A stretch of DNA of 21,141 bases from CALCHX01 sp035761165 (GCA_035761165.1 DASTRO010000215.1:1-21141), one strand, 5' to 3'; positions 14,431-21,141 are shown, numbered from the stretch's first letter. Notes: generated by a model from the sequence alone, not told the origin. Program-made: numbers and translations.

Positions 14431-14796
14431 TCAGCCCGCGGACGGGAGCGGTGCCACGACACGATCCCCGTGGCTCGGTGGCTGCGAGACGACGAGGAAC
14501 TCCACCGGCTCCGCGCTCCGGTTCCTCGCCTGGTGTGCCGCGCCCGGAGGCACCTCCAGCCCCGTCCCCGCCGTCAGCTCGTGCGACGTCCCCTCGAGCT
14601 CGAGGACGAGCCGGCCGGCGAGCACGTAGAAGAACTGCCGCGCGCGCGTGTGCGAATGCCGCACCTCCTCGGCCCCCGGCGGCATGCGCTCCTGGATCAC
14701 GCTCAGCTCCCCGGTCCGCACCAGGTGCCAACCGTCGCACCCGGCGCCCCACGTGTAGTGCTCGGCGGAGCGGATCGAGATCGGTCGGTCGCTCAT
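14431..14796 (-). CDS. Cupin-domain protein
   Basis: A 121-residue single-domain cupin. Motif 1 is RHSHTRARQFFYVLAGR (46-62): H47 and H49 are present, but the usual metal-binding Glu is Q54. Motif 2 is GLEVPPGAAHQARN (79-92) with H88. A metal site with three His plus Gln is possible. Cupins of this size include isomerases, dioxygenases and sugar or ligand-binding proteins; the role here is unknown. ATG at 14796 has no strong ribosome-binding site. It probably forms an operon with the membrane protein that starts 11 bp after its stop. Confidence 0.87.
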   Translation of the reverse strand: MSDRPISIRSAEHYTWGAGCDGWHLVRTGELSVIQERMPPGAEEVRHSHTRARQFFYVLAGRLVLELEGTSHELTAGTGLEVPPGAAHQARNRSAEPVEFLVVSQPPSHGDRVVAPLPSAG

Positions 14797-14920
14797 CGGT
14801 GGGGCCCAGGTCCTGGCTGGAAGTGGTCGGGTGGCGTGCAGCGGCGGTGTGCGTGCCTAACAGCGCTCACGCAGGGCACCGCGCAGTGTCGTCCCGCAGG
14901 AGTCGCGTACCTGCCGCGGG

Positions 14921-14947
14921 TGGGTGGGTGAGCGAGTCACCGACCCA
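14921..14947 (-). terminator. Intergenic hairpin
   Basis: TGGGTGGGTGA, loop GCGAG, TCACCGACCCA: 11-bp arms with one mismatch. It lies between the SnoaL-like gene and the cupin, both leftward, and could end the SnoaL transcript. There is no T-run. Confidence 0.35.
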
Positions 14948-15021
14948 TCCTGTCGTCGGCCCTGTTGCAGGCCGGCTGGGGATGGTGGCTCGGCGCCCTG
15001 AGGGAGCGTTCAACAGGGTCG

Positions 15022-15138
15022 ATGACCGTGCCGGGCGCGAGCTTCGCGCGCCCGTGCGGGATGACCGTGCCGGGCGCGAGCTTCGCGCGCTCCTGCGGGG
15101 TGACCGTACCGAGCGCGAGCTGCCTGCGCCCTTGCGGG
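15022..15138. repeat. Three tandem 39-bp repeats
   Basis: Units at 15022-15060, 15061-15099 and 15100-15138, followed by a partial fourth (GTGACGG). Units 1 and 2 are almost identical; unit 3 is diverged. Each unit begins RTGACCGTRCCG and contains GCGCGAGCT; in the first two units GCGCGA-GCT-TCGCGC can form a small hairpin. 39 is a multiple of three, so both strands show spurious open frames. It lies just past the 3' end of the SnoaL-like gene. Confidence 0.85.
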
Positions 15139-15175
15139 GTGACGGGGGGGTGGCAGGCCAACGAGGTGACCTCCA

Positions 15176-15625
15176 TCAACCGTCACCTCGACGCTGCGCC
15201 TTGCGGAGCGCGGATCCGATGAGCATCTGCGTCCCGAACCAGCCCCAGTAGATCCGGTGGTGGCGGATGCGTCCCGCCGGGTCGAGGTCGATCATCTCGA
15301 GGATGTCCACCTGCTCGCCGTCGGGCGTGGCGCGCGGGTACTCCCAGCACAGCGTCATCCCGTCGCAGAAGTACTTCCCGGTGCGGTACCAGCGCACCAG
15401 CTCGTTCGGGCGGCGGCGGACCCCCTCCTCGAAGAAGCGCCGGAGCTCGGCGTGGCCGTGGAGATCGCCGCGCTCGCGCTCCAGGACGATGGGCACCAGC
15501 GGGCTCTCGAACACCGCGTCCTCGGCATAGAGCGCCAGCAGGCGCTCCACGTCGCCGGTGCGCGCGTACCGGTCCCAGAGCTCGTACACGCGCGCACCGG
15601 CGTGCTCCACGTTCCCGGTCGTCAT
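15176..15625 (-). CDS. SnoaL/NTF2-like protein
   Basis: A 149-residue protein of the NTF2-like fold. The N-terminal helices (VYELWDRYARTGDVERLLALYAEDAVFESP) and the RRFFEEGVRR segment are typical of SnoaL-like proteins, followed by strands with CDGMTLCWEYPR and ILEMIDLDPAGRIRHHRIYWGW. The family includes ketosteroid isomerases, polyketide cyclases and many uncharacterised small enzymes; no reaction can be assigned. ATG at 15625 has GAGGAGAG directly upstream. A longer in-frame reading to 15754 was rejected because it is Arg/Pro-rich and overlaps the neighbour. A 103-bp gap separates it from the next NTF2-like gene. Confidence 0.87.
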   Translation of the reverse strand: MTTGNVEHAGARVYELWDRYARTGDVERLLALYAEDAVFESPLVPIVLERERGDLHGHAELRRFFEEGVRRRPNELVRWYRTGKYFCDGMTLCWEYPRATPDGEQVDILEMIDLDPAGRIRHHRIYWGWFGTQMLIGSALRKAQRRGDG

Positions 15626-15700
15626 CTCTCCTCTATTCCCGTGAGGATTGTCATGCGGCGACACGCCGCGATCACGCCGGCAGTGTCCCGCCGGCGGTCG

Positions 15701-15717
15701 CGCGGGAGCGTCCCGCG
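15701..15717 (-). terminator. Hairpin just past the NTF2-like gene
   Basis: CGCGGGA, loop GCG, TCCCGCG: a perfect 7-bp stem 12 bp beyond the stop of the upstream leftward gene. A second perfect stem GCGGCG-ACA-CGCCGC follows at 15655-15669. Either could be a terminator or leader structure for the SnoaL gene; there is no T-run. Confidence 0.4.
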
Positions 15718-15728
15718 TGCGTGGCTCG

Positions 15729-16163
15729 TCATCGCGACTCCCCGCCCGGCCCATGGGCGAGCCCCGGGGGCGGCGCGGCGCTGGAGATGTCCTCGATCAG
15801 GCGCCACGCGCCGTCGGCCTGCCGCTTCCAGAGCGTGACGTACCGGACCGTGGTCGCCTCGCCCGCGCCGGGGCGGCGCAGCAGCACGGTGCCGCGCATG
15901 TATCCCAGCTCGCCCGCGCTCTCCACGCGCTCCAGATGCACCCGCCGCGCGAGCCCGGCGGCGCGCGTGCGCTCGCCGGCCATGCGCAGGAACGCCTCGA
16001 TCGCGGCGCGCCCCGCGACGGTCGCCGTGTGCGTCGCCACCAGCCGCGCGTCCTCGGCGTAGAACGCCGCCATCGTCGCGTAGTCGCCCGCGTCGAACCA
16101 GCGCTCCCACGAGCGCACGAACGCGTCCACCTCGCGCGCGTCCAGACTCGTCAGGCCGTGCAT
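15729..16163 (-). CDS. NTF2-like (SnoaL/DUF4440-type) protein
   Basis: A 144-residue NTF2-fold protein: REVDAFVRSWERWFDAGDYATMAAFYAEDARLV forms the helical start, RAAIEAFLRMAGE is the third helix, and YVTLWKRQADGAWRLIEDISS is the final strand pattern typical of DUF4440/SnoaL proteins. The function is unknown. ATG at 16163 was preferred because GGAGGG lies nine bases upstream; an in-frame ATG at 16202, seven bases after the LytTR stop, is the alternative and would add 13 residues. It may be co-transcribed with the two-component system. It is not a close copy of the neighbouring SnoaL-like protein. Confidence 0.85.
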   Translation of the reverse strand: MHGLTSLDAREVDAFVRSWERWFDAGDYATMAAFYAEDARLVATHTATVAGRAAIEAFLRMAGERTRAAGLARRVHLERVESAGELGYMRGTVLLRRPGAGEATTVRYVTLWKRQADGAWRLIEDISSAAPPPGLAHGPGGESR

Positions 16164-16209
16164 CGGCGGGTGCCCTCCGTGGGGCCGGATGTCGTCGCCC
16201 ATGGCCCGC

Positions 16210-17091
16210 TCACCGCGCCCGCCGCCGCAGCATCTCGGAGCTCGCGCGGCTCGCCAGGATGCGCGTGCCGTCGCGCAGGTGCACCTCCAGCCGCTTGGCG
16301 TCGAAGGGCACCAGCCGTTCGACGAAGTCCAGGTTCACGACGTGCGAGCGGTGGACGCGCAGGAAGCGCCCCGGCGGCAGCTCGGTCGCCAGGTCGCGGA
16401 GCCGCGCCGCCATGAGGTAGCGCCGCCCGCGGGCGACCACGGCCACGTAGTCGTCCTCCGCCTCCAGCCGCTCGATGTGGGCGAGCGGCACCGGGACGAT
16501 GGCGCCGCGGTCGCGGATGAGGAGCCGCTCGCCGAGCAGGTCGGCGCGTCGCGCGTCATCGCGGGGCGCGGGGCGCCGGGGGGTGGCGTCCGGCGCGTCG
16601 GCCGGCTGCCGGGCACGCGCTGCCACGGCGCGTCGGGCGCGCTCCAGCGCGGCGAGGAAGCGCCGCCGCCCGAACGGCTTGAGCAGGTAGTCCACCGCCT
16701 CGAGCTCGAACGCGGTGACGGCGTAGCGCTCGTGCGCGGTGGTGAAGATCACCGCCGGCGCGTACGCCAGCCGCGCCGCGACGTCCAGCCCCGAGAGCTC
16801 GGGCATCTGGATGTCGAGGAAGAGCACGTCGGGGCGGAGCGCATGCACCGCCTCCAGTCCCGCGCACCCGTCGCCCGCCTCGCCGAGGTGGCGCGCCCAG
16901 GGCACCTGCGCCACCAGGTCGGCGATCTGCTGGCGGGCGAGCGGCTCGTCGTCGATCGCGTACGTGGTGACCGCGCCGACCTCCGCAGCAGCGTCGCCGC
17001 GCGCCTCGGCGGGCCCCGCGAGCGGTGCCGCGGCGCGGTCGCCGGTATGGTCGCCGACGCGGTCGCGTGGCGGGGGCGGACGGTCAGGCAC
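16210..17091 (-). CDS. LytTR-family response regulator
   Basis: A 293-residue regulator. The receiver domain (about 41-150) has the acidic pair D47/D48, phospho-acceptor D93 in LFLDIQMPEL, T117/T118 and K138 in YLLKPF. The LytTR DNA-binding domain (about 185-290) shows IERLEAEDDYVAVVARGRRY, RFLRVHRSHVVNL and LEVHLRDGTRILASR. The only plausible start is GTG at 17091, which overlaps the kinase stop by eight bases; it leaves an unusual ~40-residue Pro/Ala/Arg-rich tail before the receiver domain. The pair forms a LytS/LytR-type two-component system. Target genes are unknown. Confidence 0.92.
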   Translation of the reverse strand: MPDRPPPPRDRVGDHTGDRAAAPLAGPAEARGDAAAEVGAVTTYAIDDEPLARQQIADLVAQVPWARHLGEAGDGCAGLEAVHALRPDVLFLDIQMPELSGLDVAARLAYAPAVIFTTAHERYAVTAFELEAVDYLLKPFGRRRFLAALERARRAVAARARQPADAPDATPRRPAPRDDARRADLLGERLLIRDRGAIVPVPLAHIERLEAEDDYVAVVARGRRYLMAARLRDLATELPPGRFLRVHRSHVVNLDFVERLVPFDAKRLEVHLRDGTRILASRASSEMLRRRAR

Positions 17092-18421
17092 GGGCCCCCC
17101 GCGACGATCGCGATGGCACCGCCGCCATCGCCGGCAGCGCGGCGGGCTGCGACGGCGCGTGCGTCGCGCCGTCCGCGGTGTCGTCCATGGTCGCCGCGCG
17201 CCGCGCGGCGCTCCGCCACGGGACCCGGAGCCACACGGCGAAGCCGCCCTCGGCGGGCGCCACGACGTCCATCCGGTGCCGCTCCGGGTAGCAGGCGGCC
17301 AGCCGGCAGCGGAGCCCCTCGAGTCCCACCCCCTCGCCCACCGTCCACTGTCCGGTCGTCGCGAGCGACGCCGCCGGGGTCGCGGGCATCCCGCCGGCGG
17401 GCTCGATCGCCGCCAGCGCGCCGCGCGCGCCCGGACCATCGTCCACCACACCGAGCCGCAGTACGTCGCCCAGCGCGGCATCGCGCTCGCGGCGCGCGAC
17501 GAGTCGCACCGTCGCGCCGTCGCGGCGCGCGCCCACGGCGTACTTCACCGCGTTCTCGACGAGCGGCTGGAGGAGCAGCGCGGGGACGAGCGCGTGCGCC
17601 GTCTCCGGCTCGATCTCCTCCAGCACCCGCAGCCGCGTGTCGAAGCGGAGGCGCTCGACGTCCAGGTAGTCGCGGACGAAGGCGAGCTCCTCGCGGAGCG
17701 GCACCTCCACGTCCGCCGACGCGGCGCCGTCCTCGACGCGGCTGGCGCGCAGCACGTAGCGGAGCAGGTCCCCGAGCTGCTCCACCGCGTCCTCCGCGCG
17801 CGCCGGGTCGCGGCGCACGAGCACGCCCACCGAGTGCAGCGCGTTGAAGAGGAAGTGCGGGTCCAGCTGCGCGCGCAGCGCGCGGAGCTCGGCGCGCGTG
17901 GCCTCCAGCTCGCGCTCGCGGAGCCGGGCGACGGCGTGGGCCGCATGGGTCCCGGCGGCCACCGCGCCGTAGAGGAAGAGGAACCAGCACGCCAGCCAGA
18001 GCGCGTCGGGCCCGGCGGCCGCCGGGTGATGCTCGGCGTGCGTGTGCGGCAGCAGCCGCCCGGCGCGGTTCAGCGCGACGGCCACCAGCGCGACCGTCAC
18101 CGCGGCCGCGGCGTGGCGCGCGAGGAGCCTCGCCGTGCTCGCCCCCGGCACACGGAGCGCCGGCCGGGACGACATCCCCCAGGCCACCGCGGCCACCAGC
18201 GCGAGCTCCACGACGTTCCCGGTGGCCGCACCGAGCGCGTGCCACCATGGCGTGAAGCCCGCGTCGGCCAGGGCGAGCGTGTTGACGGCGAGCGCGGCGA
18301 GCAGCGCGCACGACCCGACGAGCACGCGCCGGCCGGTCGGCCACGCCGAGGCATGCCCGCGTGGCGGGTCTGCCGGGCGCGGCGACAGGGGCGACAGCGA
18401 CGTCGCCGTCGACGGGGTCAC
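17084..18421 (-). CDS. LytS/YehU-type membrane histidine kinase
   Basis: A 445-residue sensor kinase. Four membrane helices lie in about 33-55, 68-83, 100-120 and 139-160. A His-rich loop HTHAEHH (126-132) between helices 3 and 4 could bind metal. A helical linker follows, then the His_kinase signature LRAQLDPHFLFNALHSV with H189, the N-box LVENAVKYA (N290), DDGPG (327-331) and GEGVGLEG (362-369). GTG at 18421 is chosen because GGAGG lies about six bases ahead; ATG at 18553 has no ribosome-binding site and would add 44 low-complexity residues. Its stop overlaps the regulator start. The signal is unknown. Confidence 0.92.
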   Translation of the reverse strand: MTPSTATSLSPLSPRPADPPRGHASAWPTGRRVLVGSCALLAALAVNTLALADAGFTPWWHALGAATGNVVELALVAAVAWGMSSRPALRVPGASTARLLARHAAAAVTVALVAVALNRAGRLLPHTHAEHHPAAAGPDALWLACWFLFLYGAVAAGTHAAHAVARLRERELEATRAELRALRAQLDPHFLFNALHSVGVLVRRDPARAEDAVEQLGDLLRYVLRASRVEDGAASADVEVPLREELAFVRDYLDVERLRFDTRLRVLEEIEPETAHALVPALLLQPLVENAVKYAVGARRDGATVRLVARRERDAALGDVLRLGVVDDGPGARGALAAIEPAGGMPATPAASLATTGQWTVGEGVGLEGLRCRLAACYPERHRMDVVAPAEGGFAVWLRVPWRSAARRAATMDDTADGATHAPSQPAALPAMAAVPSRSSRGARA

Positions 18422-18428
18422 GGGCACC

Positions 18429-18448
18429 TCCGGGGAGCGATCCCCGGA
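18429..18448 (-). promoter_or_regulatory. Hairpin overlapping the kinase Shine-Dalgarno
   Basis: On the coding strand TCCGGGGA, loop TCGC, TCCCCGGA forms a perfect 8-bp stem. The last bases of the second arm are the start of GGAGG, the Shine-Dalgarno for GTG at 18421. The hairpin could hide the ribosome-binding site. If translation instead starts at 18553, these bases would be coding. Confidence 0.45.
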
Positions 18449-18610
18449 ATCTGTGCGGAAGGCCCCGGCCGCCGCGAGCGCTCGCCGCCCCGCCGCCGGC
18501 AGCGGGCGCGGTGCAGGCGACGGGGCGGGAACGGCCGGCGGCGAGGGGCGCATGCCGCAGCGTACGCCGCCCGCACCGCGCGCCCAAGGCCGCGTCGGCG
18601 AGGCGACCGG

Positions 18611-19594
18611 TCAGCCGGCGGACGGGCCGAGGTCGCGGTGATGCGGGGGCTGCCCGCGGCCGGGCGCGGTGCCGCGCAGGAAGGCGACGACGTGCCGCTC
18701 CATCTCGGCCGGAGCCTCCTCCGGCACGAAGTGGCCGGCGTCCGCCAGCTCGACGACCGTCGCGTCGGGCAGTGCCTCGCGCCACCGGGCGAGATAGGCA
18801 GGCCCGAACGTCGGGTCGCGCATCCCCCAGAGCAGGAGCGCGGGCTTCCCCCGCAGCCGCTCGCGCCGGCGCCACAGCCCGTCGTACCACACGGAGGCGC
18901 CGAGCAGGGCGCGCGCGAGCTCCCACAGCGGTCGCCGGGAGGCGGCATCGGGGAAGGGCGCGAGGTAGTGGCGGTGCACGGCCCGTTCGAGCCGAGCGCG
19001 GTCGGCGAAGCCGGCGGGGACGAGCCAGCGCGGGGAGGCGTTGAGGCGCGTGTAGAGCACGCGGCCGAGCGCGCTGCCGGCGAGCCGGGCACCGCGCGCA
19101 ATGCGTGCGTCGTCGTCCAGCGGCCAGAGCCAGCTGTTGAGGACCACGAGCCGCGCGACGCGCTCCGGGCGCTCGATGGCGTAGGAGAGCCCCACCGGGC
19201 CGCCGAAGTCGTGCACGACGAGCGTGAGGTCGCGCAGCTGGAGCGCGTCGAGCAGCGCGGCCAGGCGACGCGCGTGGTCCTCGGGGCGGTAGGCGGCGTG
19301 CGCTGGCCGGTCGGAGAGCCCGAAGCCCAGATGGTCGGGCGCGATCACGCGGTGCCCGGCGGCGACGAGCGGCGCGACGAGCCGCCGGTAGAGGAACGAC
19401 CAGGTGGGCGTACCGTGCACGAGCACCACCGGCGGCCCGGCGCCCTCGTCGACGTAGGACAGCCGCCCCTCGCCCGTCTCGACGTGGCGCGGCCGGAACG
19501 GGTATGCGGCCCGGTCCAGCCAGGGGGGCAGGGCGGGGGCCGGCGTCGCGGGGCCGGACGCCACGGCGGATGTGGTGGGCGCGGAGATCGGCAC
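18611..19594 (-). CDS. Alpha/beta hydrolase, haloalkane-dehalogenase-like
   Basis: A 327-residue hydrolase. LVHGTPTWSFLYRRL (58-72) forms the oxyanion region; nucleophile D129 is in VVHDFGGPVGLSYA, acid D260 in WGMRDPTFGP and base H288 in DAGHFVPEEAP. This arrangement (HGxPTW, Asp nucleophile, acid after strand 7) resembles haloalkane dehalogenases. However, the halide-binding Trp after the nucleophile is Phe (HDFGG), so dehalogenation is uncertain; an epoxide hydrolase-like or other ester/halide activity is possible. GTG at 19594 has CGGAG in front. It begins 47 bp after the TetR gene, so the two are likely one operon. Confidence 0.87.
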   Translation of the reverse strand: MPISAPTTSAVASGPATPAPALPPWLDRAAYPFRPRHVETGEGRLSYVDEGAGPPVVLVHGTPTWSFLYRRLVAPLVAAGHRVIAPDHLGFGLSDRPAHAAYRPEDHARRLAALLDALQLRDLTLVVHDFGGPVGLSYAIERPERVARLVVLNSWLWPLDDDARIARGARLAGSALGRVLYTRLNASPRWLVPAGFADRARLERAVHRHYLAPFPDAASRRPLWELARALLGASVWYDGLWRRRERLRGKPALLLWGMRDPTFGPAYLARWREALPDATVVELADAGHFVPEEAPAEMERHVVAFLRGTAPGRGQPPHHRDLGPSAG

Positions 19595-19641
19595 GGGCGG
19601 CTCCGGACGGCGGGGGCGGACGGGGCGGGGCGGGGGCGGCG

Positions 19642-20292
19642 CTAGCGCGATCGGGAGCTCCGACCCGCGCCGGCCTGCGAGACCGGGCGCCGGCGGCGCT
19701 CGCCGCCGGCCGGGGGGTGGGTGACGGCGGCCACGAGGCGCTTCGCGACGGCGTCGAGCGGATAGCGCTCCGGTTCGAGCGCGAAGTGCTGCGCGACGCC
19801 GTCGATGGTGGCGAAGAGCAGCCGCGCCGCGATGGCGGGATCGGGGTGGCCGGCGGCGTGCAGGTGCCCCTCCAGCGTGGCACGCACGTGGCCGGTCCAG
19901 GCGTGGAGCGCGGGGCCGAGCGCGGCGACGACGTCGGGCTGGTGGCGCACGCCGTAGACGAGCTGCCAGAAGGGGAGGTGCTCGCGCACGGTGGCGAACG
20001 CCGCGCGGACGAGCCGCGCGAGCCGCTCGGCCGGGGGCGCGTCGGCATCGGCCGCGGCGAAGGAGGCCTCCACGTCGGCCATGCAGCGGCGGAAGACGGC
20101 GGCGAGCAGGTCGTTCTTGCCGCGGTAGTAGTTGTAGAGCAGCCCCTGGGCGACGCCGGCCTCGCGCGCGACGTCGCGAACGGTGGCGCGGGCATAGCCG
20201 GCGCGGGCGAAGACGACGAGGGCGGCGCGCTCGAGGCGCTCGCGGGCCTCGGCGCGGAGGGCCTCGAACTGGGCGGTGGTACGGGGGCTCAC
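19642..20292 (-). CDS. TetR/AcrR-family regulator
   Basis: A 216-residue regulator. HTH at about 37-56 (TVRDVAREAGVAQGLLYNYY) followed by RGKNDLLAAVFRRCM, typical of TetR proteins; the C-terminal part is a helical ligand and dimer domain ending in an Arg/Ser-rich tail. GTG at 20292 was chosen: GGAG lies about six bases upstream and the domain starts shortly after. The frame stays open upstream to 20445 through a heptamer repeat, which is not believable protein. The 20-bp palindrome upstream supports autoregulation. The hydrolase gene follows 47 bp downstream and is the likely target. Confidence 0.9.
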   Translation of the reverse strand: MSPRTTAQFEALRAEARERLERAALVVFARAGYARATVRDVAREAGVAQGLLYNYYRGKNDLLAAVFRRCMADVEASFAAADADAPPAERLARLVRAAFATVREHLPFWQLVYGVRHQPDVVAALGPALHAWTGHVRATLEGHLHAAGHPDPAIAARLLFATIDGVAQHFALEPERYPLDAVAKRLVAAVTHPPAGGERRRRPVSQAGAGRSSRSR

Positions 20293-20305
20293 GGCGCTCC
20301 GGGTT

Positions 20306-20325
20306 TTGAGTGAACGCTCATTCAA
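20306..20325 (-). promoter_or_regulatory. TetR-type operator
   Basis: TTGAGTGA, centre ACGC, TCATTCAA: 8-bp arms with one mismatch, 13 bp ahead of the GTG start. TGA(A/G)TGA arms around a CG-containing centre are typical of TetR autoregulatory sites. It is AT-rich relative to its surroundings and unlike the palindrome at 14016-14033, so the two TetR proteins probably read different sites. Confidence 0.75.
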
Positions 20326-20384
20326 CCTACACCCACAGCACCGGACTGGCAAGGACGCCGCAGCGCCCCCGAGCAGTTCCGCCC

Positions 20385-20447
20385 GTCGCTCATCACTCGT
20401 CGCTCGTCGCTCGTCGCTCGTCGCTCGTCGCTCGTCGCTCGTCACTC
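20385..20447. repeat. Heptanucleotide tandem repeat, nine units
   Basis: Nine 7-bp units of GTCGCTC. Units 1 and 3-8 are perfect; unit 2 is ATCACTC and unit 9 is GTCACTC. Unit 9 contains the stop codon (TCA on this strand) of the leftward phosphoesterase gene. Since three units make 21 bases, the repeat stays open in every frame and yields spurious ATSDERR-type peptides. It is a candidate for length variation by slippage. Confidence 0.9.
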
Positions 20448-21141
20448 AGCGCTCCCCCGGACCTCACAGACGTGCACCTCCGGCGGCGCGAAGAGGCGCA
20501 CCGGCACGCCGCTGCACCCCACGCCGCGGCTCACCAGCAGGCGCGCGTCGGGGGCGTCGGGGGGCGTCTCCACGTGGAAGAGGCCGTGCAGGAAGCGCCG
20601 GCTGAGCCGCCCCTCCGGCACCACGATCGCCCGCCCACCGGGGAGCGCCACCTGCCCGCCGTGCGTGTGGCCGCAGAGCGCCAGGTCGAAGGGGAGGCCG
20701 GCGAGGGCGAGCAGGCCGTCCGGCGAGTGCATCAGCACCAGCCGGCAGCCGTCGGCGCCGGCCAGCGTCGCCTCGCCGTCGGCATCGCCGCGCGTCGGGT
20801 CGTCCAGGCCGCAGACCCAGACGTCGTCGTGCGGCGGCGGCAGGCGCACGTTGCAGTTGACCAGCACCTCCACGCCGATCGACGCCAGCCGCCGCGTGAT
20901 GTAGGCGTCGTCGGCTACCAGGTCGTGGTTGCCGAGCACCGCGAAGCGGCCGAGCGGCGCGGGCACGGCGCCCAGCGCGCGGACGAGCGGGTCCACGTAG
21001 ACCGCGTGCAGGGAGACGAAGTCGCCGCCGAGCAGGAGCACGTCGGGGCGGGCGCGGGCGAGCGCGTCGCAGGCCGCGCGCAGCAGCGACGGATGCGTCG
21101 TGGGGCCGGCGTGGAAGTCGGAGGCGAAGGCCACGCGCAGC
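20442..21141 (-). CDS. Metallophosphoesterase, YkuE-like (partial, runs off the right edge)
   Basis: About 233 residues are visible. The calcineurin-like metal site is complete: SDFHAG (DxH), LLGGDFV (GD), LGNHD (GNHD), LMHSPD and CGHTHGGQV (GHxH). The C-terminal SRGVGCSGVPVRLFAPPEVHV matches the YkuE-type subgroup, which includes exported or membrane-linked phosphoesterases such as UDP-diacylglucosamine diphosphatase-like proteins; the substrate here is unknown. The first motif lies almost at the edge and the frame is open through it (LRVAFASDFH), so the start and any signal or membrane segment lie outside. A GTG at 21134 is possible but unlikely to be the true start. The stop lies in the heptamer repeat. 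Confidence 0.9.
   Translation of the reverse strand, partial: LRVAFASDFHAGPTTHPSLLRAACDALARARPDVLLLGGDFVSLHAVYVDPLVRALGAVPAPLGRFAVLGNHDLVADDAYITRRLASIGVEVLVNCNVRLPPPHDDVWVCGLDDPTRGDADGEATLAGADGCRLVLMHSPDGLLALAGLPFDLALCGHTHGGQVALPGGRAIVVPEGRLSRRFLHGLFHVETPPDAPDARLLVSRGVGCSGVPVRLFAPPEVHVCEVRGSAE

Larger units (their letters stand above)
14797..15175. other. Gene-free intergenic region with hairpin and tandem repeats
   Basis: These 379 bp between the cupin and the SnoaL-like gene hold no convincing gene. Short open frames on both strands across 14937-15222 simply translate the 39-bp repeats. The region should contain the cupin promoter and the end of the SnoaL transcript. Besides the hairpin and repeats listed separately, nothing recognisable was found. 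Confidence 0.6.

Noticed and set aside
14937..15222. Small proteins encoded by the 39-bp repeats on either strand
   Set aside because: Open frames follow from a repeat length divisible by three; no ribosome-binding site and overlap with the SnoaL-like gene end.
16739..19645. 968-residue plus-strand frame and an 1148-residue minus-strand frame (16749-20195)
   Set aside because: Both run across several well-supported genes in other frames and have extreme Arg/Ala/Pro composition; stop codons are rare at this GC content.
20293..20445. Extension of the second TetR protein with an ATSDERR-repeat N-terminus
   Set aside because: It is the translation of the heptamer repeat and would bury the operator and the Shine-Dalgarno in coding sequence.

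Overview
The window is very GC-rich (roughly 70% or more by eye) and gene-dense, with short intergenic gaps, frequent GTG starts and many four-base ATGA stop/start overlaps. The gene mix is typical of a free-living soil or sediment bacterium: BBE-type FAD oxidase, TPM-domain protein, AAC(3)-type acetyltransferase, haloalkane dehalogenase, DUF1572/DinB, LytS/LytTR pair and several NTF2-like proteins. Together with the base composition and the simple repeats this suggests a Gemmatimonadota-like organism. That is an inference; no 16S or marker gene is present and other high-GC phyla are not excluded.

Layout. 1-1020: type I-E CRISPR array of 17 repeats and 16 complete spacers, read left to right. 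It is cut by the left edge and ends in a degenerate repeat; no cas gene is visible. 1139-3374: leftward BBE-type FAD oxidase and a FabZ-like hotdog protein that lacks the catalytic His. 3459-4634: rightward secreted TPM-domain zinc-ribbon protein. 4696-7934: leftward lipoprotein, duplicated CxxC membrane protein with a small partner, and a GNAT/ICMT pair. 8267-9904: rightward two-gene cassette of a putative beta-sandwich protein and a divergent MerR-type protein, behind an AT-rich inverted repeat. 9989-11411: AAC(3)-family protein and a VOC protein. 11431-14004: leftward operon TetR, haloalkane dehalogenase, small membrane protein, DinB, with all three junctions being ATGA overlaps and a perfect 18-bp operator in front. 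14051-14796: cupin plus small membrane protein. 14797-15175: non-coding, with 39-bp tandem repeats. 15176-18421: NTF2-like proteins and a LytS/LytTR two-component system whose kinase has a hairpin over its Shine-Dalgarno. 18611-20292: a second TetR plus dehalogenase-like hydrolase pair with its own operator. 20385-20447: heptamer repeat. 20442 to the right edge: YkuE-like metallophosphoesterase, partial.

Functional themes. Two separate TetR-regulated alpha/beta-hydrolase units lie within 9 kb. One hydrolase keeps the full haloalkane dehalogenase pentad; the other has Phe in place of the halide-binding Trp. The least explained parts are the MerR/beta-sandwich cassette, the related ~70-100 bp leaders placed at the same distance ahead of two unrelated genes (6681-6779 and 7980-8082), and the His-less FabZ homologue. 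All similarity statements come from reading motifs by eye; no database search was run.
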